This document shows positions 16,001-23,099 of a DNA stretch of 27,658 nt, one piece after another; position 1 is the first letter of the stretch, and the number at the start of each line of letters is the position of its first letter. The translations under genes were made by a program, and so were the position numbers. The stretch lies in NCBI GenBank assembly GCA_944390615.1, contig CALXRJ010000150.1, positions 1 to 27,658 of the forward strand. The letters run 5' to 3'. The stretch is from an uncultured Clostridia bacterium. Its GTDB lineage: Bacteria > Bacillota > Clostridia > TANB77 > CAG-508. The notes below the pieces were generated by a model, which saw only the letters and a program-made list of their open reading frames with translations, did not search any database and was not told the DNA's origin.

Positions 16001-19000
16001 CCGCTTCTGCTTTTGCTTTTACAATTTCAAATACTCTTTTTACATTTTCTAAATTTTGATATTTGTTTAAATTTTGAATAGCAGTTTCTTGGTTTGGACT
16101 TACCGAAAGAAGTAAACTAACCATTCCCTTTTGTCCAACATCTAATTTAATCGTTTTTCGAAAAGCTACCATTGGGTCTGTGACTAACCCTATTTTTTTC
16201 GAAAATGGCCACGATTTTTCTACTGCCAAAGGGATATTGAAATTTCCTCTGGTATCTAATTTTTCTTTGTCTATTTCAAATTCATGATCTACAATGGTTT
16301 CACAATCTGTTAAAAAGGCAGTTTCTAAAAAAATTTCTTCTTCTTCCTTACTTCTTTTTTTACGTTTTACTTCTAATCGATTATGCTCATAATCATAATC
16401 AAAAATTAAAAATAAATTATTAAAAGCAGGATGTGCATAATCTTGCTCTTTTTTCGAAAGAATGGGTTCAAACATTCCTGTAATTTCTAAAGTTTGTTCC
16501 CTTTTTCCCACATTTTCGATTTCTAAACATCTTATCTCTACTGGTTCTTCTGGGTCTATGGTAATTTTCAAATTCGTTTTTACAGATTTGAAATTTTTTT
16601 CAAATGCCATTTGGTCTGGCATAAAGGAAACCCAACTTCCTTCTTCTCCTACTACCATTACATCTTGTGTTTCTATATTTTTAACATAGAAAAAGATACC
16701 TTGACTATCATTTGCTGTTTTTTTAAATCGATTGATATAAATATCATTTAATTTGCTAAATCCCTGTAATTTTTGGTTAACTGCAATGGTATAGGCTCCA
16801 TTGGATATGACATTTGACCTGATTAATCTTTCATCTACTTGTTTATAAGTTACAATCGAATAATTTTGATCATCTTGGTATTTTTGTCTTTCTGGCTTTT
16901 CTTTTTCTTCTTTTGCTACAATAAAGGTATCTGGCATTCTTTCTTGTAATAAAATCGATACTGCCTCTACTTCTGGATTTTGCATAAAACGTTTTTGAAA
17001 AATATTGTTACTCAGTAAATTATTTATCGAAAGCAAGATTAAAGCCTGATGGTGTGCCATATAAGTTTTGACTACATTGGATATTTCATTTTGGCGTAAT
17101 CTTTGTGGTGAAAAATCTAAACTTTCATAAAAACCATATTTGTCATACATTCCATATTTTTCTAATTCTTTTAAATTTTGAATGACTTCTTTTGGTTTAT
17201 CGGTTATGGCTAAACTACTGGCATAACTAGCAATAACAATTTCATCTGCTAAACCTCTTTTTAGTCCTAGCCAAGGAATTCCAAATGCTTTATATTGATA
17301 ATTAGAATGTAAATCTTTTACATTAAAGGCTGACTCTGAAATACCCCAAGGTACCTCTAAAGCTTTTGCATACTGTATTTGGCACATTTCAGCAAATTGG
17401 ATGGATTCATCCATTAAACTTCCTTTGTATCTTGGAATATTGATATTTGGCATTAAATATTCAAAAGCAGTCCCAGACCAAGAAATTAATCCTTTTTTCT
17501 GATTTACCACGGTAAGCGTTCTGCTTAAACTATTCCAATGTTTAACTTCTACATCTCGTTTGATAATAGCAACCAAGCTTGCTTGTCTTGCCTCTGATGC
17601 TAGTAAATCATAGTAAGAATCGGTTAATTTATTTTCTTCGATATTAAAACCTATGGAAAATAGTCTATGGTCTTTACTATATAATTTTGAAAAATCTGTC
17701 TGTTCAATCATGATTTTTATATCTTGGATAAATGGTTTTAACTCTTCTTGGTTTTGTTCTTCTAAAAAAGCTTTTACCACATACAAATACCCTACAAAAT
17801 TTCCACTATCTACTGTGGAAATATATCTGGGAATTAATGGCTCTTTGGTTTTAATGTTATACCAATTATATAAATGTCCATGCCATTTTGGTAGCTGTTT
17901 TATGGTATTTAGTATATTTTTCAATAGTTCTATCCCCTGTTTTAAATCGATATACCTAAGGTCTACCCCAGCTATTACTGCCATGAAAGATAGTCCTATA
18001 TTGGTAGAAGAAGTGCGGTCTACATATAGATTTTTTCGATCTTCTTGATAATTATCTGGCATTAAATAATGATTTTCTTCTGTTAAATTGTCAAAAAAGA
18101 ATTGAAACGTTTTTTGTCCAACCTCTTTGATATATTGGATTTCTTCTGAATTTAGCTTGTCTTTCGGATTTTTTTCTATCATTTCTTTACTAATCAGCCA
18201 CATAAAACTTGGTGCTAATATCCAAAGGATTCCAGTAAATATTCCTACTATATTTTTGGTAGCCAAAAAGTAAAGTAAGCAAATCATACCAAAAATGACA
18301 TTAAATAACATGGTGCGATAATAACTGATAAAATCTCCTTTTTGGCTTTTTTCTGCTTCTTCTGATGTCATCCACTCTAACCTATGTTTTTTAGTAACTA
18401 ACATACGATATAAAGTTTTACTAATTGCCTTAAAACTAATCCATGCCTTATAGGGTAAACAACTAAATGTTAAAAATCCTCGATAAATTGCACCTTTTAC
18501 CCCTGAAGCTTTTGGGGTAAATGTATTTTGTTTTTGTTCTCCTTCTTTTTTAAAAATAATAACATTTAAAATTTCTAAAAGAAATGGCAATATACTAATG
18601 ATAATTAGCAATGTAATAGGAACTATTATGGAGGCGTGATAAATATTGCCTAAAAGTAAAAAGTAGATACCTGTGATAAGAATAGCTATTTCTAGTAAAC
18701 TTCTTCTTAAATTATCTCCTATTTTATATTTAGATAGTAAGTTTAATTTCTTATTTTTAAGCCAAGGGGTAATTTGCCAATCTCCTCGAATCCACCTAGA
18801 AAGTCTTGCCATAAAACTTAAATATTGACAAGGGTAACCATCCATAATTAAAATATCGGTTGCTAGCCCACACCTTAAATAACTTCCTTCTAGTAAATCA
18901 TGGCTTAAAACCGTATTTTCTGGAATTTCATTTTTTAATATTTTAGAATATAAACTTAAATCAAAAATGCCTTTTCCTGTAAAGATTCCCTCTCCAAAAT

Positions 19001-21092
19001 TGTCTTGGTATGTGTCTGAAATCGCATTGGAATAAGAATCGACTCCTCCGCTTCCAGCAAATATTTGGGTAAATAAACTTTTATAACTAATATCTAAATT
19101 AACACCTACTCTTGGTTGAATTAGTCCATAACCATGGATTACTTTTCCCTCTTGTATTTCTGGCTTATTTAGAATATGTGCCATGGTTCCTACTAATTCA
19201 AAAGCAGTATTTAAACTTAAGTCTGTATCACTATCTAATGTTATAATATATTTAATTTTAGGTAACTTGTTTTGATATTCTTCTATGGTATTTACATTAA
19301 ATTTTTCGTCTGCCTCTTGCTTTCCCATATTGCCTAATAAAAATTCTGTAAAATCAGTTAAAGCTCCTCTTTTTCTTTCCCAACCCAAGTAAGAACCTTC
19401 CCCTTCATTCCATTTTCTTTTTCGATAAATAAAGTGAAAGGTCGGAAATGTATAATTTTTATATTTGTCGTTTAATTTCTTAGCTTCTTCTAATCCTATT
19501 TTTACCATTTCTCGATCATAAGGTTCCTCTTGTTTACTGCTTTCTTTGCAATCTCCGAGTAAACAAAAATAAAGATTTTTAGAAAGATTGGCCAAGTAAT
19601 CTACTTCTAGTTTTCGAAACATCTCAATTACTTTTTCTTTGGAACTAAGGATGGTTGGAATAATCACAAAAGTTGCTGCATCTTCTGGAATTCCCTGATA
19701 AAAATCAAGTTTTGGAATTTGTTTTGGTTTTACGATTTTGCTTAAAATATATTGAATTACTTGGATAACAAGTTCCGAAATAGGAATTAGCAAAAGTAAA
19801 AATGAAATTATCTTTATCCACAAATTTTCCGCTTTTTGTGGATAGTACATAGCTATACTACCAGAAAGTAGAATGGTAAACAAGAAAATACACCCAAGAT
19901 ATAGTTTTACTTTTTTCTTTGGGCTTATTACTTTGTTTTCACGATATTGTAGTTTTTCATATAAAAGATTTATATTTTCTCCATTTAAGTAATAACCAAT
20001 ATGAGTTTGTTTTTCCGTTTGGTTATTTTCTTTTGCTTTTTTCGCTAATTCTAACAATTTTTTAGCAATATACATTTCTGATATTTTGGTTTTTTTAGAA
20101 ATTTCTTTGATTTTATTTCTGTAATCTTCTTTGGTTTTGTAATCCATTTTGTCATATACCTCAGCTGGGTCTGCTCTTAAAATCTCTTCTACTCCATTTA
20201 TTTTTTCAAATATTTCTAAAAAATTGATTCTTTGTAATTTTTTAATAGAAGTAATACAATTTCCGATAGATATTTTTTTGACTGCTATATCAAAATGTTC
20301 TCTTTTAATAATTTCAGAAACATTGGAACCTGTTTTTTCCACCTCTTCTTCCAAAACTTTTAAAAAACTTTCTGTCTTTTTTCCATATTTTTTTAATTTA
20401 TAGGACATATATTCTACAAAAGGATATTTTAAATCATAAGATTTGATTTTTAAGGTTTTCGATGTTTTCAAATTTTCATATTTTTGTTCTTGTTTTGGTG
20501 TATGGTCAATTAATCTTTCTACAATTGATTCTACTTTAAATTTTTCCATTTGTGATACATAGATTGCTTCTGCCATTTGTCTAATATTTTCGATGATAGC
20601 AATTTGCATAAATACGCCTATGTTCCAGATTTCGTCCATATTTAAATTCTTTTTCGTTTGATAAGCTTCTATACTTTCTTTTAATATCTCTTTGCTGATT
20701 TTATTATCTGTATAATTTACAATTTCAGAAGCTAATACATAAATACGGGCAAACCCTTGCTGTTTTCCGTTGGCAATTCCTACAAAATTGGTATATTTTT
20801 TTAAAGTCATTTCTTTTTCGATGGATTTGGTTATTTCTTCTATGGCATAAAAATTATCTAAAAGCCACTCCCCTGCTGGATGGATGGAAATTTTTAATTT
20901 GATGTGTTCATTTAGCATATGATAGACTTCTTTGATTACCATATAATTTTCTAACAGCCTTGGGATGGGATAGGTTTCTTTTTCGGATTTACTTTTAATA
21001 TTGTGAGTACTAGCAACTTTTTCTAAGTGATGATAGAGTTCTTGTTTATTTAATAGGGCTCCTTCTATATTTAATATTCTTAAATTTTTCAT
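13008..21092 (-). CDS. Cyclic beta-1,2-glucan synthase-like protein (GT84-GH189-GH94, NdvB/Cgs type)
   Basis: This membrane enzyme of about 2,694 residues is predicted to make beta-1,2-glucan from UDP-glucose, cyclise it and trim it. An N-terminal helical region (1-380) is followed by two membrane helices (about 395-450) and a GT84 domain with IIPT, LDSDTD near 620, DNFGEGIFTGKG, and RLSRWIRGDW as the QxxRW-like motif. More membrane segments lie near 800-850 and 927-967. A GH189-type cyclisation domain (about 1,020-1,400) holds YVDRTSSTNIGL, STVDSGN and WSGTAFEYLMP. The C-terminal GH94 phosphorylase region carries GTGDWNDG near 2,374, with the catalytic Asp, and YTHASLW near 2,530. The size matches Brucella Cgs and Rhizobium NdvB. 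The ATG at 21092 follows AAGGGG; the upstream ATG at 21134 lies in the rubrerythrin terminator. The product is inferred from family. Confidence 0.9.
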   Translation of the reverse strand: MKNLRILNIEGALLNKQELYHHLEKVASTHNIKSKSEKETYPIPRLLENYMVIKEVYHMLNEHIKLKISIHPAGEWLLDNFYAIEEITKSIEKEMTLKKYTNFVGIANGKQQGFARIYVLASEIVNYTDNKISKEILKESIEAYQTKKNLNMDEIWNIGVFMQIAIIENIRQMAEAIYVSQMEKFKVESIVERLIDHTPKQEQKYENLKTSKTLKIKSYDLKYPFVEYMSYKLKKYGKKTESFLKVLEEEVEKTGSNVSEIIKREHFDIAVKKISIGNCITSIKKLQRINFLEIFEKINGVEEILRADPAEVYDKMDYKTKEDYRNKIKEISKKTKISEMYIAKKLLELAKKAKENNQTEKQTHIGYYLNGENINLLYEKLQYRENKVISPKKKVKLYLGCIFLFTILLSGSIAMYYPQKAENLWIKIISFLLLLIPISELVIQVIQYILSKIVKPKQIPKLDFYQGIPEDAATFVIIPTILSSKEKVIEMFRKLEVDYLANLSKNLYFCLLGDCKESSKQEEPYDREMVKIGLEEAKKLNDKYKNYTFPTFHFIYRKRKWNEGEGSYLGWERKRGALTDFTEFLLGNMGKQEADEKFNVNTIEEYQNKLPKIKYIITLDSDTDLSLNTAFELVGTMAHILNKPEIQEGKVIHGYGLIQPRVGVNLDISYKSLFTQIFAGSGGVDSYSNAISDTYQDNFGEGIFTGKGIFDLSLYSKILKNEIPENTVLSHDLLEGSYLRCGLATDILIMDGYPCQYLSFMARLSRWIRGDWQITPWLKNKKLNLLSKYKIGDNLRRSLLEIAILITGIYFLLLGNIYHASIIVPITLLIIISILPFLLEILNVIIFKKEGEQKQNTFTPKASGVKGAIYRGFLTFSCLPYKAWISFKAISKTLYRMLVTKKHRLEWMTSEEAEKSQKGDFISYYRTMLFNVIFGMICLLYFLATKNIVGIFTGILWILAPSFMWLISKEMIEKNPKDKLNSEEIQYIKEVGQKTFQFFFDNLTEENHYLMPDNYQEDRKNLYVDRTSSTNIGLSFMAVIAGVDLRYIDLKQGIELLKNILNTIKQLPKWHGHLYNWYNIKTKEPLIPRYISTVDSGNFVGYLYVVKAFLEEQNQEELKPFIQDIKIMIEQTDFSKLYSKDHRLFSIGFNIEENKLTDSYYDLLASEARQASLVAIIKRDVEVKHWNSLSRTLTVVNQKKGLISWSGTAFEYLMPNINIPRYKGSLMDESIQFAEMCQIQYAKALEVPWGISESAFNVKDLHSNYQYKAFGIPWLGLKRGLADEIVIASYASSLAITDKPKEVIQNLKELEKYGMYDKYGFYESLDFSPQRLRQNEISNVVKTYMAHHQALILLSINNLLSNNIFQKRFMQNPEVEAVSILLQERMPDTFIVAKEEKEKPERQKYQDDQNYSIVTYKQVDERLIRSNVISNGAYTIAVNQKLQGFSKLNDIYINRFKKTANDSQGIFFYVKNIETQDVMVVGEEGSWVSFMPDQMAFEKNFKSVKTNLKITIDPEEPVEIRCLEIENVGKREQTLEITGMFEPILSKKEQDYAHPAFNNLFLIFDYDYEHNRLEVKRKKRSKEEEEIFLETAFLTDCETIVDHEFEIDKEKLDTRGNFNIPLAVEKSWPFSKKIGLVTDPMVAFRKTIKLDVGQKGMVSLLLSVSPNQETAIQNLNKYQNLENVKRVFEIVKAKAEAESRYLDVKATEMNLYQKVLGYIIFDNPLRTRQMKKLNITNFSQSDLWKYGISGDSVILLIKIRDSNDVYVIKQVLKMYEFFRSKNIKIDLVFLDEEKHSYENYVREEIESQILDRHLAYMKNSKGGIFVLSKNELPKKDIDLLTFVSSFTIDTHLGDLKHRIYDLEEEYLAGIQNIPEEYFEESQEEDNFQAQIDLLKNENLKYYNGYGAFSPDGKEYRIKVNKQNRLPTVWSHILANPHFGTLVTENMGGYTWYKNSRLNRISSWSNGAFLDIPSEVIYMEDLKTGKKWSLGLNPMPDENDYSIIYGFGFAKYMHECLGILQELEVFVPNEDSLKINILKLNNKTLEKKRLKIVYYIKPVLGEDEIKSDGCIKVSYDDNSNMVLLDNLYEADFRNKVYLSSSEKIKSFTGDKKFFLGKGGISNPDGLKKVRLNNSTGFGGGICACIQIEVEIDSMSSKEIVLNLGACDNIIDGKNISYKYSKVSNCRQELEAVKRNWKEKLERLQVYTPIESINIMLNGWALYQTIASRLYGRTGFYQSGGAYGFRDQLQDTLCLKYIAPEMVKEQIIKHSKHQFVEGDVEHWWHEETSRGIRTRFSDDLLWLVYTTEEYIKATGDKEILEIKTPYLQGEVLKEGEEERYDLYKEGSLQEPIYAHCIKSIEKALNFGEHGLPKIGTGDWNDGFSTVGNRGKGESVWLGFFLYIVIKRFLPFIKEKGEIERINHYQKILQDLKYALNTAGWDGRWFRRAYMDDGSILGSIENEECRIDSIAQSWSVISGAGDEDKKQISMESLENHLVDKENGIIKLLDPPFYNGKLEPGYIKSYLPGVRENGGQYTHASLWVVIAQAMLGSGEKAGEFYRMITPIEHARSKEAANQYKVEPYVVAADIYGASNLAGRGGWTWYTGSSSWFYQAGIEHILGFQIENNVLKIEPCIPKDWKEFSMRYKFGRSIYHIKVHNLNGKNTGVTKVILNGEVIENKEIRLVDDGKVNEIVIEM

Positions 21093-21097
21093 AAAAT

Positions 21098-21146
21098 AAT
21101 TCCCCTTATTTGCAATTTTGTTTATTGTTTGCAAATAAGGGGAATT
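21098..21146 (-). terminator. Rubrerythrin terminator that also contains the glucan synthase ribosome site
   Basis: AATTCCCCTTATTTGCAA (21098-21115) pairs perfectly over 18 bases with 21129-21146 around a 13-base loop. On the minus strand the distal arm contains AAGGGGAATT, the ribosome site for the ATG at 21092. The T-run after it is poor (ATTTTATG), so it may work as a ribosome-site mask as much as a terminator. Confidence 0.7.
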
Positions 21147-21155
21147 TTATACATT

Positions 21156-21689
21156 TTAATAATTTTCAGCTTTTATCTCAAAAAATGCTTGAGGATGGCT
21201 ACATACTGGGCAAACTTCTGGTGCTTTTGTTCCTACAACGATGTGTCCACAGTTTCTACATTTCCAGATTTTAACTTCTCCTGCTTCAAATACTTTTCCA
21301 TCTTTTACATTTTCTAATAATTTTAAGTATCTTTCTTCATGTTCTTTTTCTATTTTTGCTACTCCTTCAAATAGGAAAGCAATTCTATCAAAACCTTCTT
21401 CTTTTGCTGTTTTAGCAAATTCAGCATACATATCTGTCCATTCGTAGTTTTCGCCATCAGCTGCTGCTTTTAGGTTTTCTGCTGTATTTCCGATTCCTCC
21501 TAATTCTTTGAACCACATTTTTGCGTGTTCTTTTTCGTTTTGTGCTGTTTCTTCAAAGATAGCTGCGATTTGTTCATATCCTTCTTTTCTTGCTACACTT
21601 GCAAAATAGGTATATTTATTTCTTGCTTGTGATTCTCCTGCAAATGCTGCCATTAAATTTGCTTCTGTTTTTGATCCTTTTAATTCCAT
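21156..21689 (-). CDS. rbr: Rubrerythrin
   Basis: This 177-aa protein detoxifies hydrogen peroxide in anaerobes by NAD(P)H-dependent reduction at a diiron site. The four-helix ferritin-like bundle (about 1-135) carries the iron-ligand motifs GESQARNKYTYFA, NEKEHAKMWF and EGVAKIEKEHEERY. The C-terminal rubredoxin-like domain has CRNC near 143-146 and CPVC near 159-162, which bind the electron-transfer iron. AAGGAGG precedes the ATG at 21689. It has its own strong promoter, divergent from the DUF1064 gene. The glucan synthase gene lies 63 bases downstream in the same direction. Confidence 0.96.
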   Translation of the reverse strand: MELKGSKTEANLMAAFAGESQARNKYTYFASVARKEGYEQIAAIFEETAQNEKEHAKMWFKELGGIGNTAENLKAAADGENYEWTDMYAEFAKTAKEEGFDRIAFLFEGVAKIEKEHEERYLKLLENVKDGKVFEAGEVKIWKCRNCGHIVVGTKAPEVCPVCSHPQAFFEIKAENY

Positions 21690-21726
21690 ACTGTTTCCTC
21701 CTTATATTTTTTATTTTGTTTTGAAC

Positions 21727-21754
21727 ATTATACCATATTTTTAAGAATTTTCAA
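21727..21754 (-). promoter_or_regulatory. Rubrerythrin promoter
   Basis: On the minus strand, TTGAAA (21754-21749), a 16-base spacer ending in TGG, and a perfect TATAAT (21732-21727): an extended -10 promoter. No PerR-like box was recognised. Confidence 0.82.
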
Positions 21755-21772
21755 GTTTTTTTGGATTTTTTA

Positions 21773-21801
21773 TTGACATCTTTTGGGTCTTTTAGTAAAA
21801 T
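21773..21801 (+). promoter_or_regulatory. Promoter of the DUF1064 gene
   Basis: TTGACA (21773-21778), a 17-base spacer and TAAAAT (21796-21801). The -35 boxes of this and the rubrerythrin promoter are 18 bases apart, back to back. Confidence 0.82.
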
Positions 21802-21826
21802 TTTTGTTTGTAGAAGGAGAAACGTT

Positions 21827-22183
21827 ATGGAACATTGGAGTGTGGAAGATTATAAAAATTATACCGATAAAAAAAGTACCAAAAAAGCAAAATACAGGTC
21901 TTATAAAACTTCTGTAGATGGTCATACTTTTGATAGTTTGAAAGAAGCTAATTTTTACCAAGAATTAAAACTTAGTTTACAAGGGAAAGATATTAAAGGC
22001 TTTTGTTTGCAACCTACTTTTATTTTGGCTCCTGGACTAAAATATAAAGCGGATTTTATTGTGTTTAATAATGATGGTACTTATGATATTATTGATGTAA
22101 AAGGCTATAAAACGAAAGAATATATTGCTAAGAAAAAAGTTTTTGAAGATAAATTTAATTTGAAATTGACAGAAATTGAGTAA
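21827..22183 (+). CDS. DUF1064 family protein, PD-(D/E)XK nuclease-like
   Basis: This 118-aa protein has the DUF1064 pattern: RSYKTSVDGHTFDSLKEANFY, then YKADFIVF, then DIIDVKGYKT. The Glu of KEANFY, the Asp of KADF and the D-x-K of DVKG form a PD-(D/E)XK-like metal site, as in VRR/Holliday-junction-resolvase-like nucleases. Family members are common in phages and integrated elements of Firmicutes; the substrate is not established. I chose the ATG at 21827 because AGAAGGAG precedes it and the homology begins there; the frame extends upstream through the promoter. It is a single gene and may be a phage remnant. The neighbours give no further phage genes. Confidence 0.82.
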   Translation: MEHWSVEDYKNYTDKKSTKKAKYRSYKTSVDGHTFDSLKEANFYQELKLSLQGKDIKGFCLQPTFILAPGLKYKADFIVFNNDGTYDIIDVKGYKTKEYIAKKKVFEDKFNLKLTEIE

Positions 22184-22264
22184 ATTTTCAAAATTTTTTA
22201 TTAGATTTTATAGAGCTAGCTTATTTCGATAAGTTTTCACAAAAATGAACTAAATAAAAAATAA

Positions 22265-22348
22265 AGTTATAATTTACTCTCTCAATTGCAAACATTTTCG
22301 TTTTCTTATGAAACGAAATGTACTTAAGAGCAAGAGTAAATTATAACT
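22265..22348. repeat. 84-base inverted-repeat element (MITE-like or structured RNA)
   Basis: AGTTATAATTTACTCT (22265-22280) is perfectly complementary to 22333-22348. Inside lies a second hairpin, CATTTTCGTTT/AAACGAAATG (22293-22303 and 22311-22320). It sits between the convergent DUF1064 and DUF2442 genes and may end both transcripts, but it has no T-run directly after the stem. No clear target-site duplication flanks it. Confidence 0.6.
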
Positions 22349-22353
22349 GTAAA

Positions 22354-22599
22354 TCAATTATTAATTAATGTGCTATTTTGATATAATTTGTTTGGATCAA
22401 TATCTTCGCCGTTTGGCCATTCTAATGTAACTCCTGCATTTTTTACTAGTCTAAAATATCCGATATTATTCAATTTTTCAAAATACTTATGTTTCAATTC
22501 TTTTTTCATATCAAAAATTTTTTTCTCCCCATTTGCATAAATTATTTTTAATACGTAATTATCTAAAACTTCTACATCTTTTATTCTTGGTGGTATCAT
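22354..22599 (-). CDS. DUF2442 protein, partner of DUF4160
   Basis: This 81-aa protein matches DUF2442: V..LDNYVLKIIYANGEKKIFDM, and LEWPNGEDIDPNKLY near the end, with the family's WPNG-x-D signature. Such proteins are often encoded next to DUF4160 and the pair has been suggested to be a toxin-antitoxin module; which is the toxin is not settled. GGAGG stands before the ATG at 22599 and overlaps the end of the DUF4160 gene, so the two are one operon, 11 bases apart. Confidence 0.85.
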   Translation of the reverse strand: MIPPRIKDVEVLDNYVLKIIYANGEKKIFDMKKELKHKYFEKLNNIGYFRLVKNAGVTLEWPNGEDIDPNKLYQNSTLINN

Positions 22600-22610
22600 A
22601 AAAATCCTCC

Positions 22611-22880
22611 TTAAATCAAAGGGTTTATTTTAAATACTTCTCCATCATTTTGAGATATTGTCCATAAAGCTTTTAATTCTTCCTGATGAATTTCCATCCA
22701 AGCTATGACTAGTTTTTGTTGCTTAAGAGGCAATTTTCCTTCTAATAATTCTATATCTCTAATTGAAAATACAGCATCATATTCGTTATACTGAACATGT
22801 ATATGTTCTAAATAATGTTTCTCTGTATCATTAAAATAAATCCTTATAATTATTCCGTAAAATTGTGATATAATCGGCAT
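22611..22880 (-). CDS. DUF4160 protein, partner of DUF2442
   Basis: This 89-aa protein matches DUF4160: MPIISQFYGIIIRIYFND at the N-terminus, EHIHVQYNEYDAVFSI (the conserved HxHv.Y.eY block) and LLEGKLPLKQQKLVIAWMEIHQEEL. The family is small, cytoplasmic and typically paired with DUF2442, as here. AAGGAGGTGA precedes the ATG. A perfect TATAAT lies only about 15 bases before the start codon, so the mRNA leader is very short. Confidence 0.87.
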   Translation of the reverse strand: MPIISQFYGIIIRIYFNDTEKHYLEHIHVQYNEYDAVFSIRDIELLEGKLPLKQQKLVIAWMEIHQEELKALWTISQNDGEVFKINPLI

Positions 22881-22894
22881 TTGTCACCTCCTTA

Positions 22895-22925
22895 ATTATA
22901 GCACACTAGAGATTGTAAAAACAAT
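22895..22925 (-). promoter_or_regulatory. Promoter and inverted repeat of the DUF4160-DUF2442 operon
   Basis: On the minus strand, TGC-TATAAT (-10 at 22900-22895) has a TTGTTT-like -35 in an 18-base register. ATTGT/ACAAT (22912-22916 and 22921-22925), a perfect inverted repeat with a 4-base A spacer, overlaps the -35. That position fits an autoregulatory operator; this is inference. Confidence 0.5.
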
Positions 22926-23042
22926 AATAAAATAAAATTTTTTGAATTTAATTTTACATTGAAATAAACTTTAATGATTTACATAAATTATTTTACTATA
23001 TCAACATTCATTTGTCAATAAAAATTAAAACTAAAAGTGTTA

Positions 23043-23071
23043 TTGACATATTTCCTTTTTTCCTATATATT
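23043..23071 (+). promoter_or_regulatory. Promoter of the amidase gene
   Basis: TTGACA (23043-23048), a 17-base spacer and TATATT (23066-23071), about 29 bases before the TTG start. Confidence 0.8.
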
Positions 23072-23099
23072 GATAAAAAGTAAACACGAGGTGATATTA

